64,000 bases of DNA from Parapedobacter pyrenivorans_A (GCF_041925275.1 NZ_JBHEUZ010000001.1:310001-374000); one strand, 5' to 3'; positions 19,900 through 28,490 are shown, counted from the stretch's first letter. Notes: generated by a model not told the origin, from the letters alone. Program-made: numbers and translations.

Positions 19900-20083
19900 A
19901 ACCTATTATACTGTTTTATATTGTTTTGTAACCGTTATTTTAATTCTGTGCAGCCCCCTTTTCATGCGGCTTGGTCCTTTCAAGCCCAAAATGACATACG
20001 ATTTCTGCTGTTCCTGGCATCATTGCCGGCTCCACGCTTTAACAGAGATCACCTATCCACCGTTGCCGGCAATCGCTCCCAGG

Positions 20084-21088
20084 CTAACCAACTTGTTTTA
20101 ATTTCACGGCTTTGCCGCCCTGCCGCTTGCTTTCGTCGGCAGCCGTCATAAAGGCAACGATTTCCAATGTTTCCGAAGGATCGACAGGCGATATACCGGT
20201 TTCAAAAAATTCGACGATTTCATAAAGGAGCGATGTATATCCTTCATACTTCGAAATGGCTACATGGCCGTTTTCGCCATGGGCAATTCCGCCATAATCA
20301 GGGCGGCCGGTACGTGTTCCCCGGAACGTGCCGATACGTCCGTCGTGCCACGTGCCGACCACGATGTCGGTACCTTCGTTGTGCGTGCGCGAGACGCTTG
20401 CACAGCCCGCACCCATCACCGCATACAGCATCTCCACCCCATGGATACCATACCAAAACAAGTCGGGATGTGTCGATTCAATGACAGCGGGGCTAAAAGT
20501 ATCCGCGCCGGTAACCTTCCCGATCAATTCACCCGACCGGATCAATGCGATGTTATCCGTGTACCGTAGCGATGAAGATGAGAATACAGGTACCACATGC
20601 TTCGCGGCAACTTCAAAAATCTTTTGTGCATCTTCCAAAGAAGCTGCAATCGGCTTATCGATAAACAACCGTTTACCGGCTTCGATTACCGGCAACGCCT
20701 GTTCCAGATGCAACCTACCGTCATTGGTTTCCAATAGCACAACGTCCACCCGCGCCAGCAGGGCGCCAATCGAATCCACGATGGTTACCCCATACCCCTT
20801 CACGTCATCTATATACCCAGGTATGCGCTTCGCACTGCTTTCGATGGTCTTACTCCCGTATGGATAAGCGGCTACCACATGGTATCCCTTAAGCTTTACA
20901 TCGGGGCTGGTAGCGTTCAGCGCTTTCGTAAACGCTACACTATGAGACGTATCTAACCCGATAATGCCGACACGTTTACCCGTGCCGGATGTGTGTTCAC
21001 TGCGACCGAAAACATCGAGATTCCTTAAGGACATCCCGGCGCCCGCTAGGGCTGCGGCTTTTATAAATATTCTCCTATTTGATTTCAT
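20084..21088 (-). CDS. Gfo/Idh/MocA family oxidoreductase, secreted
   Basis: 334 residues from ATG 21088. The N-terminus NRRIFIKAAALAGAG looks like a Tat signal. A Rossmann motif follows (RVGIIGLDTSHSVAFTKAL), and FIDKPIAAS corresponds to the EKP motif with Asp for Glu. A second dehydrogenase-type enzyme in the same unit as the NagAB genes; the substrate cannot be told from sequence. A 184-base gap with no feature separates it from the next oxidoreductase gene, so the downstream set may have its own promoter. Confidence 0.83.
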   Translation of the reverse strand: MKSNRRIFIKAAALAGAGMSLRNLDVFGRSEHTSGTGKRVGIIGLDTSHSVAFTKALNATSPDVKLKGYHVVAAYPYGSKTIESSAKRIPGYIDDVKGYGVTIVDSIGALLARVDVVLLETNDGRLHLEQALPVIEAGKRLFIDKPIAASLEDAQKIFEVAAKHVVPVFSSSSLRYTDNIALIRSGELIGKVTGADTFSPAVIESTHPDLFWYGIHGVEMLYAVMGAGCASVSRTHNEGTDIVVGTWHDGRIGTFRGTRTGRPDYGGIAHGENGHVAISKYEGYTSLLYEIVEFFETGISPVDPSETLEIVAFMTAADESKRQGGKAVKLKQVG

Positions 21089-21208
21089 AATATGCTTACT
21101 GATTGGCAAACATCTTCAACATGATTCGTTCCCTCAACAACCGACGGCTTACAAGACCCGCTTGAACCGCCATTTAAATGCCTTGATAAAACATCACCAT
21201 TCGCCTAC

Positions 21209-21309
21209 GTTTACGTACACGCAACCATCCCAAGCATCATATACCATATTTATTTAATGTAAGATGGGACACCCATACTGCTTATAATCGTTGTTGCGGT
21301 AACGTACCC
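21209..21309. promoter_or_regulatory. two candidate LacI-type operators upstream of the oxidoreductase/nag genes
   Basis: The 304-base gap between the LacI gene and its downstream neighbour has no gene but holds two similar 12-mers: GTTTACGTACAC (21209-21220) and GGTAACGTACCC (21298-21309), sharing GnTnACGTACnC. The first is nearly palindromic around a central CG (arms GTTTAC/GTGTAC), which is the usual form of LacI-family operators. Binding is inferred only. Confidence 0.35.
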
Positions 21310-21392
21310 GCTAATTACGCGATTATATTTTCCACTTCCAAATTATTTGATGAAAAATACACGGATAGTAAGTTGAGGTCCGTTGTGCGTGG

Positions 21393-22466
21393 CTAGTTTT
21401 TGTAAAATGCTACATTCTCACTCGTGATGATGTCAATGGGCATATATTGCGCTTTCACTACCGGGCCACCCACAATGACGTGTTGAAATAGCGCCATCAC
21501 CCCCGCATACCCCTGTTCCTCCGGTTTCTGGCCAATCAGGAAATCGATGGTGCCGTCCTTTAGGTAATCCACGTTCTGGGTGATCAAGTCATAGCCTACC
21601 ACGATATGATGTGTAGCCGCACGTTTTTGTAAATATTTTGCCACGCTCCGTACCCTCGAATTTGTAACAAAGAAAGCTTCGATATCAGGATGTCGCTCCA
21701 AGCAATTCTGCAACGCTTCGTTAACTGCCCTATCTGTTGTGTTGGTGATATCTATCTTCTCGATTTGGATCTGCCCCCCTGCCGTATTTGTTGCCTCCAT
21801 GTAAGCACGGAACCCCTCTTCTTTTCGCAATAGGTGATGGTAGGCATCGATTTCCTTGGATATGTTCACAACAAGTACCTTCCCCCGTTTTAATCCAAAC
21901 CGTACCAGCTTCCCCGCCAAGCATCCACTTTTGAATAGATGTGGCCCGATATAGGCCAATCCTTTGGCATCGGACATGTCCGAATTGATGAATACATAGG
22001 GTAGCTTTCGCAATTCACACGTGGTTATAAACTTGCGTGCCTCATCGACGAAAGACGGCGCAAGCACGACGCCGTGGAATCCACCTTCTAAAATCGCGTT
22101 GGCTTGCTTTTCAAACGACTGCTTGTCATTTAGGTCGAAGAGGAATAGTTCCAATTCGACACCGTATTGCCTAATTTCGTTGTAGGCGCGTTCCGCACCC
22201 TTGCGCGGTGCTTCCCAATAGTCGGTCTCCTTTGCATTGGGGATAAGAACGGCAAATTGGTTGGTTTTTTTTGAAGCCAGCCTACTTGCCAAGATATTCG
22301 GTTGGAAACCGATTTCTTGGATTATTTCATTAATTTTCCGGCGGGTTGTTTCCGAAACACCCTTCCTATTATGAATCACCCGATCTACCGTTGCTATCGA
22401 AACATTCGCTCTTCTGGCGATTTCCTTTACCCCCGAAAGCTGCCGATCCGTTTTTTCTTTCTTCAT
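21393..22466 (-). CDS. LacI family transcriptional regulator
   Basis: 357 residues. The N-terminal LacI helix-turn-helix and hinge occupy about 12-60 (VKEIARRANVSIATVDRVIHNRKGVSETTRRKI, a LacI signature with TVDRV). The rest is a periplasmic-binding-protein-like ligand domain (FAVLIPNAKETDYWEAPRKG, GGFHGVVLAPSF). It lies at the head of the oxidoreductase/transporter/nag set and most likely controls it in response to a sugar. Confidence 0.93.
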   Translation of the reverse strand: MKKEKTDRQLSGVKEIARRANVSIATVDRVIHNRKGVSETTRRKINEIIQEIGFQPNILASRLASKKTNQFAVLIPNAKETDYWEAPRKGAERAYNEIRQYGVELELFLFDLNDKQSFEKQANAILEGGFHGVVLAPSFVDEARKFITTCELRKLPYVFINSDMSDAKGLAYIGPHLFKSGCLAGKLVRFGLKRGKVLVVNISKEIDAYHHLLRKEEGFRAYMEATNTAGGQIQIEKIDITNTTDRAVNEALQNCLERHPDIEAFFVTNSRVRSVAKYLQKRAATHHIVVGYDLITQNVDYLKDGTIDFLIGQKPEEQGYAGVMALFQHVIVGGPVVKAQYMPIDIITSENVAFYKN

Positions 22467-22553
22467 CCAAATAATTTATTGCCAAACCCCTATGTATGAG
22501 TTGGCCCATCCTAAAACAACAAAAGCCCTCCGCCCATTGGCAAAAAGCTTCTT

Positions 22554-22576
22554 TGATTGGTCGGGATGACAGGATT
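22554..22576 (-). repeat. copy of the tRNA-Pro(CGG) 3' end
   Basis: These 23 bases are identical to 22748-22770, which is the 3' end of the nearby tRNA-Pro(CGG) (T-arm 3' half, acceptor 3' strand, CCA and four more bases). The rest of a tRNA is absent. It is a tRNA remnant or an attachment-site-like scar lying downstream of the working gene. Confidence 0.75.
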
Positions 22577-22663
22577 GGCTGTGTCCCGCAATCCCCACAC
22601 ACCATTCCACAGCCATCCTTACGGGGGAAGTCTCAATCAAATGAAGCCAGCACTTCGTGCCTT

Positions 22664-22724
22664 GGTTTTTTCATGTATCGAACCCGCTCAAGCAAGCTTG
22701 GCACGCCCGCTACATGAAAAAACC
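22664..22724. repeat. 14-bp inverted repeat downstream of tRNA-Pro(CGG)
   Basis: Arms GGTTTTTTCATGTA (22664-22677) and TACATGAAAAAACC (22711-22724) are exact reverse complements separated by 33 bases. The right arm overlaps the T-run of the tRNA terminator, and the left arm adjoins a second imperfect terminator-like hairpin (22644-22670). Confidence 0.6.
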
Positions 22725-22740
22725 CTTGCTTCCGCAAGGG
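22717..22740 (-). terminator. terminator of tRNA-Pro(CGG)
   Basis: On the minus strand the tRNA is followed by CCCTTGC-GGAA-GCAAGGG and then six T. It is a perfect 7-bp stem with a tetraloop: a textbook intrinsic terminator 11 bases past the CCA end. Confidence 0.9.
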
Positions 22741-22751
22741 CTTCATCTGAT

Positions 22752-22828
22752 TGGTCGGGATGACAGGATTCGAACCTGCGGCCTCTTCGTCCCGAACGAA
22801 GCGCGCTACCGGGCTGCGCTACATCCCG
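22752..22828 (-). tRNA. tRNA-Pro (anticodon CGG)
   Basis: 77 bases including an encoded CCA. The acceptor stem CGGGATG/CATCCCG pairs fully. The D-arm is GCGC...GCGC. The anticodon stem CTTCG/CGAAG encloses the loop TTCGGGA, giving anticodon CGG (codon CCG). The T-arm GCAGG-TTCGAAT-CCTGT closes with one G-T pair. The discriminator is A. Confidence 0.97.
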
Positions 22829-22888
22829 CTTTTTTCCCTTACGGTGTGCAAAAGTATCACTTTCTTACGAAAAAATTTCACGAACATC

Positions 22889-22917
22889 TTGCATATTCGA
22901 TTTTTTATTTAACTTTG
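22889..22917 (+). promoter_or_regulatory. Bacteroidota-type promoter for the DUF4153 operon
   Basis: TTG at 22889-22891 and TAACTTTG at 22910-22917, spaced 18 bases, match the Bacteroidota consensus TTTG-N19-TAnnTTTG. The start codon at 22937 gives a leader of roughly a dozen bases. The -7 box overlaps the candidate operator listed next. Confidence 0.7.
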
Positions 22918-22928
22918 AAAAAAAAAGT
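22912..22928. promoter_or_regulatory. candidate operator of the winged-helix regulator (site 1)
   Basis: A 17-mer beginning ACTTTGA overlaps the -7 box of the operon promoter. It has the same layout as the 17-mer at 23882 (7-base arm, 3-base centre, 7-base arm), although its right arm AAAAAGT is degenerate. Autoregulation by the operon's own winged-helix protein is inferred. Confidence 0.4.
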
Positions 22929-22936
22929 ACTTTCAA

Positions 22937-23563
22937 ATGAAGAAAGAGAAAGACTATATCGGGGATATCGCCGAAATCCGTTCGATGATGGAGCGCTCCT
23001 CAAAATTTCTGTCGCTTTCGGGCTGGGCGGGTGTCATGGCCGGCGTCTATGCGCTCGCGGCCGCCTATCTTTCGTATGCGGTACTCAGCTTTAACCCAGG
23101 GGAAATAACCCCACCCATCGATACACCAACAAACGGATTCCCGATTCCACCCCAGCTATTGAGCTTGGCAATCGGCACCTTACTGCTCGCAGTAGGTACC
23201 GCCGTCTTCCTTTCCCAACGGAAATCAAGCGAACGGGGCGAAAAGCTTTGGAATGCCACATCTCGGCGCATGGTTGCCAATATGGCTATCCCCCTGGTTA
23301 CCGGTGGTTTATTGATCCTTGCCTTATTTGCCAACGGAATGGTCGGCCTAGCCGCACCTTTTTCGCTTATCTTTTATGGCTTAGCCCTATACGGTGCAGG
23401 CAGTTTTACTTACGGTGCGATTAAGTTGCTGGGGGCGATGGAAATCACGCTTGGACTTATCGGCACCTATTTCATTGGCTATGGATTACTCTGTTGGGCC
23501 ATCGGCTTCGGTGTGCTGCATATCGTGTATGGTATCTACATCCATTATCGCTACGAGAAGTGA
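22937..23563 (+). CDS. membrane protein of a winged-helix/DUF4153 operon
   Basis: 208 residues. A cytoplasmic N-terminus (KKEKDYIGDIAEIRSMMERSSKFLSLSGW) is followed by six hydrophobic segments (about 30-52, 75-95, 112-132, 136-155, 165-185, 188-202). No known enzymatic motif. Proteins of this shape stand before PF13601-type winged-helix regulators in many Bacteroidota and may be the membrane partner of that regulator. The stop codon overlaps the GTG start of the next gene (GTGA). Confidence 0.75.
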   Translation: MKKEKDYIGDIAEIRSMMERSSKFLSLSGWAGVMAGVYALAAAYLSYAVLSFNPGEITPPIDTPTNGFPIPPQLLSLAIGTLLLAVGTAVFLSQRKSSERGEKLWNATSRRMVANMAIPLVTGGLLILALFANGMVGLAAPFSLIFYGLALYGAGSFTYGAIKLLGAMEITLGLIGTYFIGYGLLCWAIGFGVLHIVYGIYIHYRYEK

Positions 23564-23865
23564 AATTAACAATAGACGGATTATATAAGGCTTTCGAAAG
23601 CCGGGTAAGGTTGGGCATCATGTCGGCATTGGCTGTGAATGATGCACTCGACTTCAACGCGCTGAAAGAATTCCTCGGCCTCACTGATGGCAATCTGGCA
23701 AGCCACATCAAGGCGTTGGAAAAAGAGAAGTTCATCGGTGTTACCAAATCGTTTGTCGGTAAAAAACCGAATACACAGTATTTCATTACCGATGAAGGAA
23801 GAACGGCATTCCACCAGCACCTCAACGCGCTGGAACAATTAATCAAGTCGCAGAAAACAGGCTAA
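23560..23865 (+). CDS. winged-helix DNA-binding protein (PF13601-like)
   Basis: 101 residues from GTG 23560, chosen because it overlaps the previous stop by four bases and begins right at the domain. The whole protein is a winged helix: ESRVRLGIMSALAVND, FNALKEFLGLTDGNLASHIKALEKEKFI (recognition helix region), then the wing KSFVGKKPNTQYFITDEGR. It is a small MarR/ArsR-like repressor and probably controls its own operon. Confidence 0.88.
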   Translation: MKLTIDGLYKAFESRVRLGIMSALAVNDALDFNALKEFLGLTDGNLASHIKALEKEKFIGVTKSFVGKKPNTQYFITDEGRTAFHQHLNALEQLIKSQKTG

Positions 23866-23881
23866 ATTTTTTTACTCTATC

Positions 23882-23898
23882 ACTTTGAAAGTCAAAGC
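23882..23898. promoter_or_regulatory. candidate operator of the winged-helix regulator (site 2)
   Basis: ACTTTGA-AAG-TCAAAGC is a near-perfect palindrome (6 of 7 arm positions) in the 71-base gap before the DUF4153 gene. It has the same spacing as site 1 at 22912. Two such sites in one operon, each just before a gene, support a shared regulator. Confidence 0.45.
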
Positions 23899-23936
23899 TC
23901 TTTTTAAATAAACTCATTGTCTTTACACACAAAATC

Positions 23937-25178
23937 ATGAAAACTGAAATTCAAACCCATCTCGATGACCCCGCCCAATTGGAGGCGTTGTACCGGACAA
24001 ACCGCACAGCCTTCAAGCTGTCATTCAATGCCTTATATCCAACACTCAAAGGCAATATCCTTGCCGACTATTGGAACGAGCGGTTGAATTATACGGGCGA
24101 AGCTATCCAATGGGGTACCCGAAAAGAATGGTCGGTCATCCTCATCGTGTCCGTTATTGCTGCCTTCGTTGCTCAATTTCCAGCGTTATTCTCTATAGAT
24201 GACGACTTTTTCTATCCCCGAAACGTCGGCTTCATTGTATTTCCTCCGTTAGCCATGTATTTTGCGTGGAAGCATAAATTACCTCGGGGCAAAATCGCTC
24301 TTGTATTCGGAACCATGGTGATCGGCTTGGTTTTCATCAACCTATTGCCCAATGCGCCGGAGAGTGATACCGTCTTGCTGTCATGTTTCCATCTGATACT
24401 GGTTTTGTGGTCCATATCGGGGCTTGCGTTCGTCGGCAACGCACCCAATACGGGGGAACAGCGAATCAGTTTCCTCACGTTCAACGGAGACCTATTGGTT
24501 ATGATGGCGCTGATTGCCATCGCCGGGGCCATGCTCAGTGGTGTCACCATCGCCTTGTTCTCGGCGATTGGGTTTAATATCGAAGAGACTTACTTCCAGT
24601 ATATTGGGATTACCGGGATGGCCGCCACACCGATGGTAGCGACTTACCTTATCCAATCCAATCCACAGTTGGTCGGTAAAATTTCCCCGGTCATCGCCCG
24701 GATATTTTGCCCGCTCGTGTTGGTGATGCTGGTCATTTACCTCAGTACCATGGTCTACGGCGGAAAAGACCCCTATACCGACCGGGACTTTTTGCTGATT
24801 TTCAACCTCCTGTTGATCGGTGTAATGGCGATCATCTTCTTTTCCATCGCCGGCACCTCAACAACGACAGAGAACCGCATGGGAATATGGATCATTACGC
24901 TGCTAGCAGCCGTAACAGTCATCGTCAATGGTGTGGCGCTCTCTGCCATCCTGTTCCGCATTGCCGAATGGGGAATAACCCCTAACAGAGCCGCTGTATT
25001 GGGCGCCAACGTTGTGGTTCTTGTCAACCTGCTGCTGGTACTTGCCCAACTCCTTCGCGTACTGTTTAAAAACGCTCCCATAGCGAACGTCCGGAACGTC
25101 GTAGCCCGGTACCTACCGGTCTACTGCCTATGGGGTCTCATCGTCATGTTGTTATTCCCGCTGATATTCGGGATATAA
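23937..25178 (+). CDS. DUF4153 domain-containing membrane protein
   Basis: 413 residues. After a soluble N-terminus of about 65 residues (DPAQLEALYRTNRTAFKLSF) come about ten membrane helices, with loops such as NPQLVGKISPVIARIFCPLVLVML. This matches the DUF4153 family of integral membrane proteins, whose function is unknown. It is the third gene of the operon with the membrane protein and the winged-helix regulator. The 106 bases after it contain nothing recognisable before the convergent TPR gene. Confidence 0.85.
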   Translation: MKTEIQTHLDDPAQLEALYRTNRTAFKLSFNALYPTLKGNILADYWNERLNYTGEAIQWGTRKEWSVILIVSVIAAFVAQFPALFSIDDDFFYPRNVGFIVFPPLAMYFAWKHKLPRGKIALVFGTMVIGLVFINLLPNAPESDTVLLSCFHLILVLWSISGLAFVGNAPNTGEQRISFLTFNGDLLVMMALIAIAGAMLSGVTIALFSAIGFNIEETYFQYIGITGMAATPMVATYLIQSNPQLVGKISPVIARIFCPLVLVMLVIYLSTMVYGGKDPYTDRDFLLIFNLLLIGVMAIIFFSIAGTSTTTENRMGIWIITLLAAVTVIVNGVALSAILFRIAEWGITPNRAAVLGANVVVLVNLLLVLAQLLRVLFKNAPIANVRNVVARYLPVYCLWGLIVMLLFPLIFGI

Positions 25179-25284
25179 TCGGCGACCTACATTGTCACGA
25201 TATTTTTCTTGCGAACCTGCCCATGTCGCCCGGCAACTTTCATCTACTGCTCATCAATAGGCGATGTCCAACTAGAAATCCCTA

Positions 25285-27822
25285 TTACTCGTTGTTTAAT
25301 TTCCGTAAACGTTCTTTTGCTGAAGGGATGATGTCATCATCCCCTTCATAATTTTCGATTACACTTTCCAAGGTGCTCTTCGCCTGGAAATCATCGCCTT
25401 TGCCTGCATAGGCATCCGCAAGCAGGATGAAGCTCTTGGCCACCCAATAGTCGTGTGACCCCATGTTATTGATCACATCAAAGGCCGTTTCCAAGGCTTT
25501 GTCGTATTCCTTGTCTTCATACTGCAGTTGCCCCACGCGATACCGTGCCTCTGCGCCGACTGCCGTTTGGCTCTTCAGCGCCGCCAGATTCAGTTCCTTC
25601 ATGGCGGGCTCCACTTTCCCTTCCCGCAGCATGGCCCGAGCACCGTATAAGTGTGCCTTGGCAATGTCTTCGCCCGATGACCGATCGTAGTTCTTTATCA
25701 ACTTCGCATACTTGGCCACCTGCTCCAAGTCACCGATTTCGAAATAACAAACCATCAGATTAGTTACCGCGTAACCATAGTTTTTTTTATATTCTGAAGT
25801 CAGCTCCAGTTTTTTGAGGTGCACGATGGCCTCGTTGTATTTCTCCAAGCTCAGGTATAACGCGGCCACCGTCAGCAAGGTGTTTTCCGTATACGGGCTC
25901 GTCCAGTCGTTCAGTATCATGTTTAGGTCGTGCAGCGCTTCCTTTGGGTGCCCGGCATGGTACAAACTCACTCCGCGGATATAACGGGCATGTTTTTCCT
26001 TTATAGGTTTTGGAAATTTATCAAAATACGCATTGATCGCTTCCACAGCCGATCCGTATTCTCCCTTGGCAAACAAGGAATGTGCCGCCTGGAAAGTTAG
26101 GTTATCCTGCTCTGCCGTACTCAGATCACCGATATGGGTGCTGGTCGCATAATCAATATAACTCGAAGCATCCCCTTGATCCAAGTAGATATTTTCAATG
26201 GAACGCAGCGCTTGCCGTGCCTCGTCGGTTGTGGCGTGTTCTTCCACCACCCGCTGGAAAGTGGCCGTCGCCGCTTCGGTATCATCTTTATTGTACTGGA
26301 CAAGCCCGATGGTCATCAGCGCCCGAGGGACATAGCTGCTGCGGGGGTATTGTTCGATCATCTGTTGCAGCCCTTCGATGGCGGTATCGTAATCTCCCGT
26401 AGTGAAATACGTGTAAGGGATCTCAAAGGCCACGTCGTCCGCATAGTTCGAGCCCGGAAACTGCGCAACAACGGACCGCAGGGTGCTGAGCTTGGTTTCA
26501 TTGTCGCCCTGCAATCCCTGGATAATACCACGCTGGAACAACGCATAGTCCTGATTGGGGGCTTTGCTATTGATCAACTGGTCATAGTATCGGTTGGCCC
26601 GGCCATAGTCGCGCACAGACAAATACGAATCGCCCAGACGAGCGATTACGTCGTAACGTACGTTTTCCGCTATCGAACTTCCCTCGGCAGCCAAAAAGCG
26701 TTCAAAATAATCCGCAGCCATACCAAAGTTGTTGTTGCGGAACGCTGCATAAGCCAAGGCATAGTTCGCATAACTGTATACATCGGTGTTTCGTGCAGCG
26801 GGCAACTGGAGGAACCGGGAAAAATTCTCCACCGCTTCCCTGTACTTGCGTACCTCGTACATCGCCTCCGCTTTCCAATACGTGGCCAACGCCGCCATTT
26901 CCACATCGATCGGGAACTTTTCCGATCGCATGAACATGGAAATACTGTTTTCGAAAGCGCGCTCATTATAAAACTCCAATCCGCGGTAATACGTTACCTT
27001 TTGATAGGCTATATCGGCTTTGGCCTCCCTGTTGCTAAACGATTCCAGCATATTTACCGCAGCGTGGAAATTACTCGTGCCCGACAAGATTTCGGCCAAC
27101 AGTGTTTCCGGATTTTCTGTGTTGTTGGCATCCGGATTGCTGCCCGCATATTTCTGAGCGATATATTCCTGGGCGACTTTCAGGGCCACCTGGGCGGAAT
27201 CCAATTCATATAAGATTTTGGTATAATTAAACAGCCCATCCGCTTTCAATACCTGATCGAAATCCAGTCTGGACGCTGTGGCAAACGCATTCCGTGCATG
27301 TCGCTTATCGCCGGTTTCCAGGGCAATATGGCCCAAAGCAATCATCGACCCCTGATAAAAGGCATCCGAAGTCGCCAACTTCCCCATAATAGCGGTTGCC
27401 CGTTCATATTCGCCTGCTTGGTAGGCCAGGAAGCCGATCCGGTAATTATCGATATTGCTGCGTAACGCATCCGGATGCCGTTCCAGCAATCTACCGTAAT
27501 AAGCTTGTTTGAATTCGTTCTTTGCAAAATACGTGGAGGCGGCGATCTGGCGCAGTTCGATTGCAAGTGCTTCCCGGTCGATACGCATATCCGGGCTCCG
27601 GCGGATTTTTACGGCATCGGCCAGCATCGGCCGGTAGTCACGTACGATGTCGATGGAATCCAAAAGCGCAGGTTGCCTTTCGTCCTGTCGCTCATCGGAT
27701 TGTTGCTTCTCTTCCTGCTGTCCCTCCTCTTCCTGCGCATATCCGATAACCAGCAGGGCCGAAAAAATCCCGGTAAACAGGTATTTCAAATAGCTATGGC
27801 CTATCCTTTCTTTCGATATCAT
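25285..27822 (-). CDS. large tetratricopeptide-repeat protein, exported
   Basis: About 845 residues from ATG 27822 (MISKERIGHSYLKYLFTGIF); an upstream TTG reading at 27918 adds unlikely sequence. A signal-peptide-like segment ends at YAQ (about residue 29), followed by an acidic/Gln-rich linker. Then there are many TPR units (A.YW.AEA.Y..., Y..A...F..FL, YP.S.YVPRALMTIGLVQYNKDD). This is the layout of Bacteroidota periplasmic or outer-membrane-associated TPR proteins that resemble BamD/YbgF scaffolds. The partner is unknown. Confidence 0.85.
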   Translation of the reverse strand: MISKERIGHSYLKYLFTGIFSALLVIGYAQEEEGQQEEKQQSDERQDERQPALLDSIDIVRDYRPMLADAVKIRRSPDMRIDREALAIELRQIAASTYFAKNEFKQAYYGRLLERHPDALRSNIDNYRIGFLAYQAGEYERATAIMGKLATSDAFYQGSMIALGHIALETGDKRHARNAFATASRLDFDQVLKADGLFNYTKILYELDSAQVALKVAQEYIAQKYAGSNPDANNTENPETLLAEILSGTSNFHAAVNMLESFSNREAKADIAYQKVTYYRGLEFYNERAFENSISMFMRSEKFPIDVEMAALATYWKAEAMYEVRKYREAVENFSRFLQLPAARNTDVYSYANYALAYAAFRNNNFGMAADYFERFLAAEGSSIAENVRYDVIARLGDSYLSVRDYGRANRYYDQLINSKAPNQDYALFQRGIIQGLQGDNETKLSTLRSVVAQFPGSNYADDVAFEIPYTYFTTGDYDTAIEGLQQMIEQYPRSSYVPRALMTIGLVQYNKDDTEAATATFQRVVEEHATTDEARQALRSIENIYLDQGDASSYIDYATSTHIGDLSTAEQDNLTFQAAHSLFAKGEYGSAVEAINAYFDKFPKPIKEKHARYIRGVSLYHAGHPKEALHDLNMILNDWTSPYTENTLLTVAALYLSLEKYNEAIVHLKKLELTSEYKKNYGYAVTNLMVCYFEIGDLEQVAKYAKLIKNYDRSSGEDIAKAHLYGARAMLREGKVEPAMKELNLAALKSQTAVGAEARYRVGQLQYEDKEYDKALETAFDVINNMGSHDYWVAKSFILLADAYAGKGDDFQAKSTLESVIENYEGDDDIIPSAKERLRKLNNE

Positions 27823-27915
27823 TGTCCGTCCGCATTCCAAAGCTTTTCTAGATGTTCTTTCGCCGAGGAATGATGCAATTATGCAAATCGTTAGCAAAAA
27901 ATGGGCCCAAAAAGG

Positions 27916-27952
27916 CAAAAAAGCCCAGCATTCGCTGAGCTTTTTCGTCGGG
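27916..27952. repeat. 37-bp direct repeat, left copy (att-like)
   Basis: Identical over 37 bases to 30883-30919. The right copy runs from the tRNA-Pro(GGG) terminator into the last bases of the tRNA acceptor. The two copies in the same orientation bracket about 2.97 kb of AT-rich, gene-poor DNA. Confidence 0.8.
27917..27945 (-). terminator. duplicate of the tRNA-Pro(GGG) terminator
   Basis: AGCCCAGC-ATTC-GCTGAGCT flanked by A-run and T-run, identical to the terminator behind tRNA-Pro(GGG). No intact tRNA precedes it here. It could terminate in both directions and shields the TPR gene from island transcription. Confidence 0.7.
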
Positions 27953-28131
27953 GTGATGAGAACCTGCTAGAACACCTACGGGAAATTTTGAGTGTAATCG
28001 GGGGTTTTATTGAGAAAAATGGAAAGAATAATTTGTAATGATGCTATTTTGGCATCAACGATAAAACCCTATCTTTTATCAATAATAACAAATAACAGCG
28101 GTTACAAGATGCTTCAATCAAACACGGTGTT

Positions 28132-28444
28132 TCAAGGCCCTAATTTATCTATAAACGGTTTTTCATAGTCTCCATCTTCAGCCGGGTACCTTAGTGCTTT
28201 TTCAAACCTACCGGTTTGTTTTGCCAATGTCCAAATGAGGCTTTCTCCTGCTGGAATGTTGTTAGTTGCTTCATTATAAATGACGCCCCTTGTAAGCCTT
28301 GTCAGCGCCCATAACTTCCCATCCATTGGCTTTGAAATATTCTATCAAGTCGTTCAGGAACAGTGTCGCTGCCTGAAATGTCTCCCTTATTTTCCGATAG
28401 TCATTTTGAACTGCGGGATTTAGTATTTGAGATGTTGTTGTCAA
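28132..28444 (-). pseudogene. frameshifted small gene of unknown function
   Basis: On the minus strand a TTG at 28444 opens a frame reading TTTSQILNPAVQNDYRKI... FLNDLIEYFKANGWEVM. It stops early. The adjacent frame continues with VIYNEATNNIPAGESLIW... EDGDYEKPFIDKLGP to 28132. Joined, they give a coherent protein of about 103 residues. The shift falls near a run of four G (about 28284), so it is a single-base indel (decay or sequencing error). I do not recognise the family. Confidence 0.55.
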
Positions 28445-28490
28445 AAGTCAAAATTTGTTTTTGTCTTGGAAGTAGTCGGTTAATATAGCC

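Larger units (their letters stand above)
27823..28131. other. intergenic region at the left edge of the AT-rich island
   Basis: No gene is seen in these 309 bases. They contain the left copy of the 37-bp repeat and terminator, followed on the right by CGGGGTGATGAGAACC. That stretch reads like a decayed tRNA T-arm on the minus strand. Beyond 27960 the sequence turns AT-rich. Confidence 0.5.

Noticed and set aside
22657..23094. 145-residue frame over tRNA-Pro(CGG)
   Set aside because: Reads through the tRNA (the familiar RDDRIRTCGL artefact) and the promoter region of the real gene at 22937.
26134..27213. 359-residue plus-strand frame
   Set aside because: Antisense to the TPR protein, whose repeats are unmistakable.
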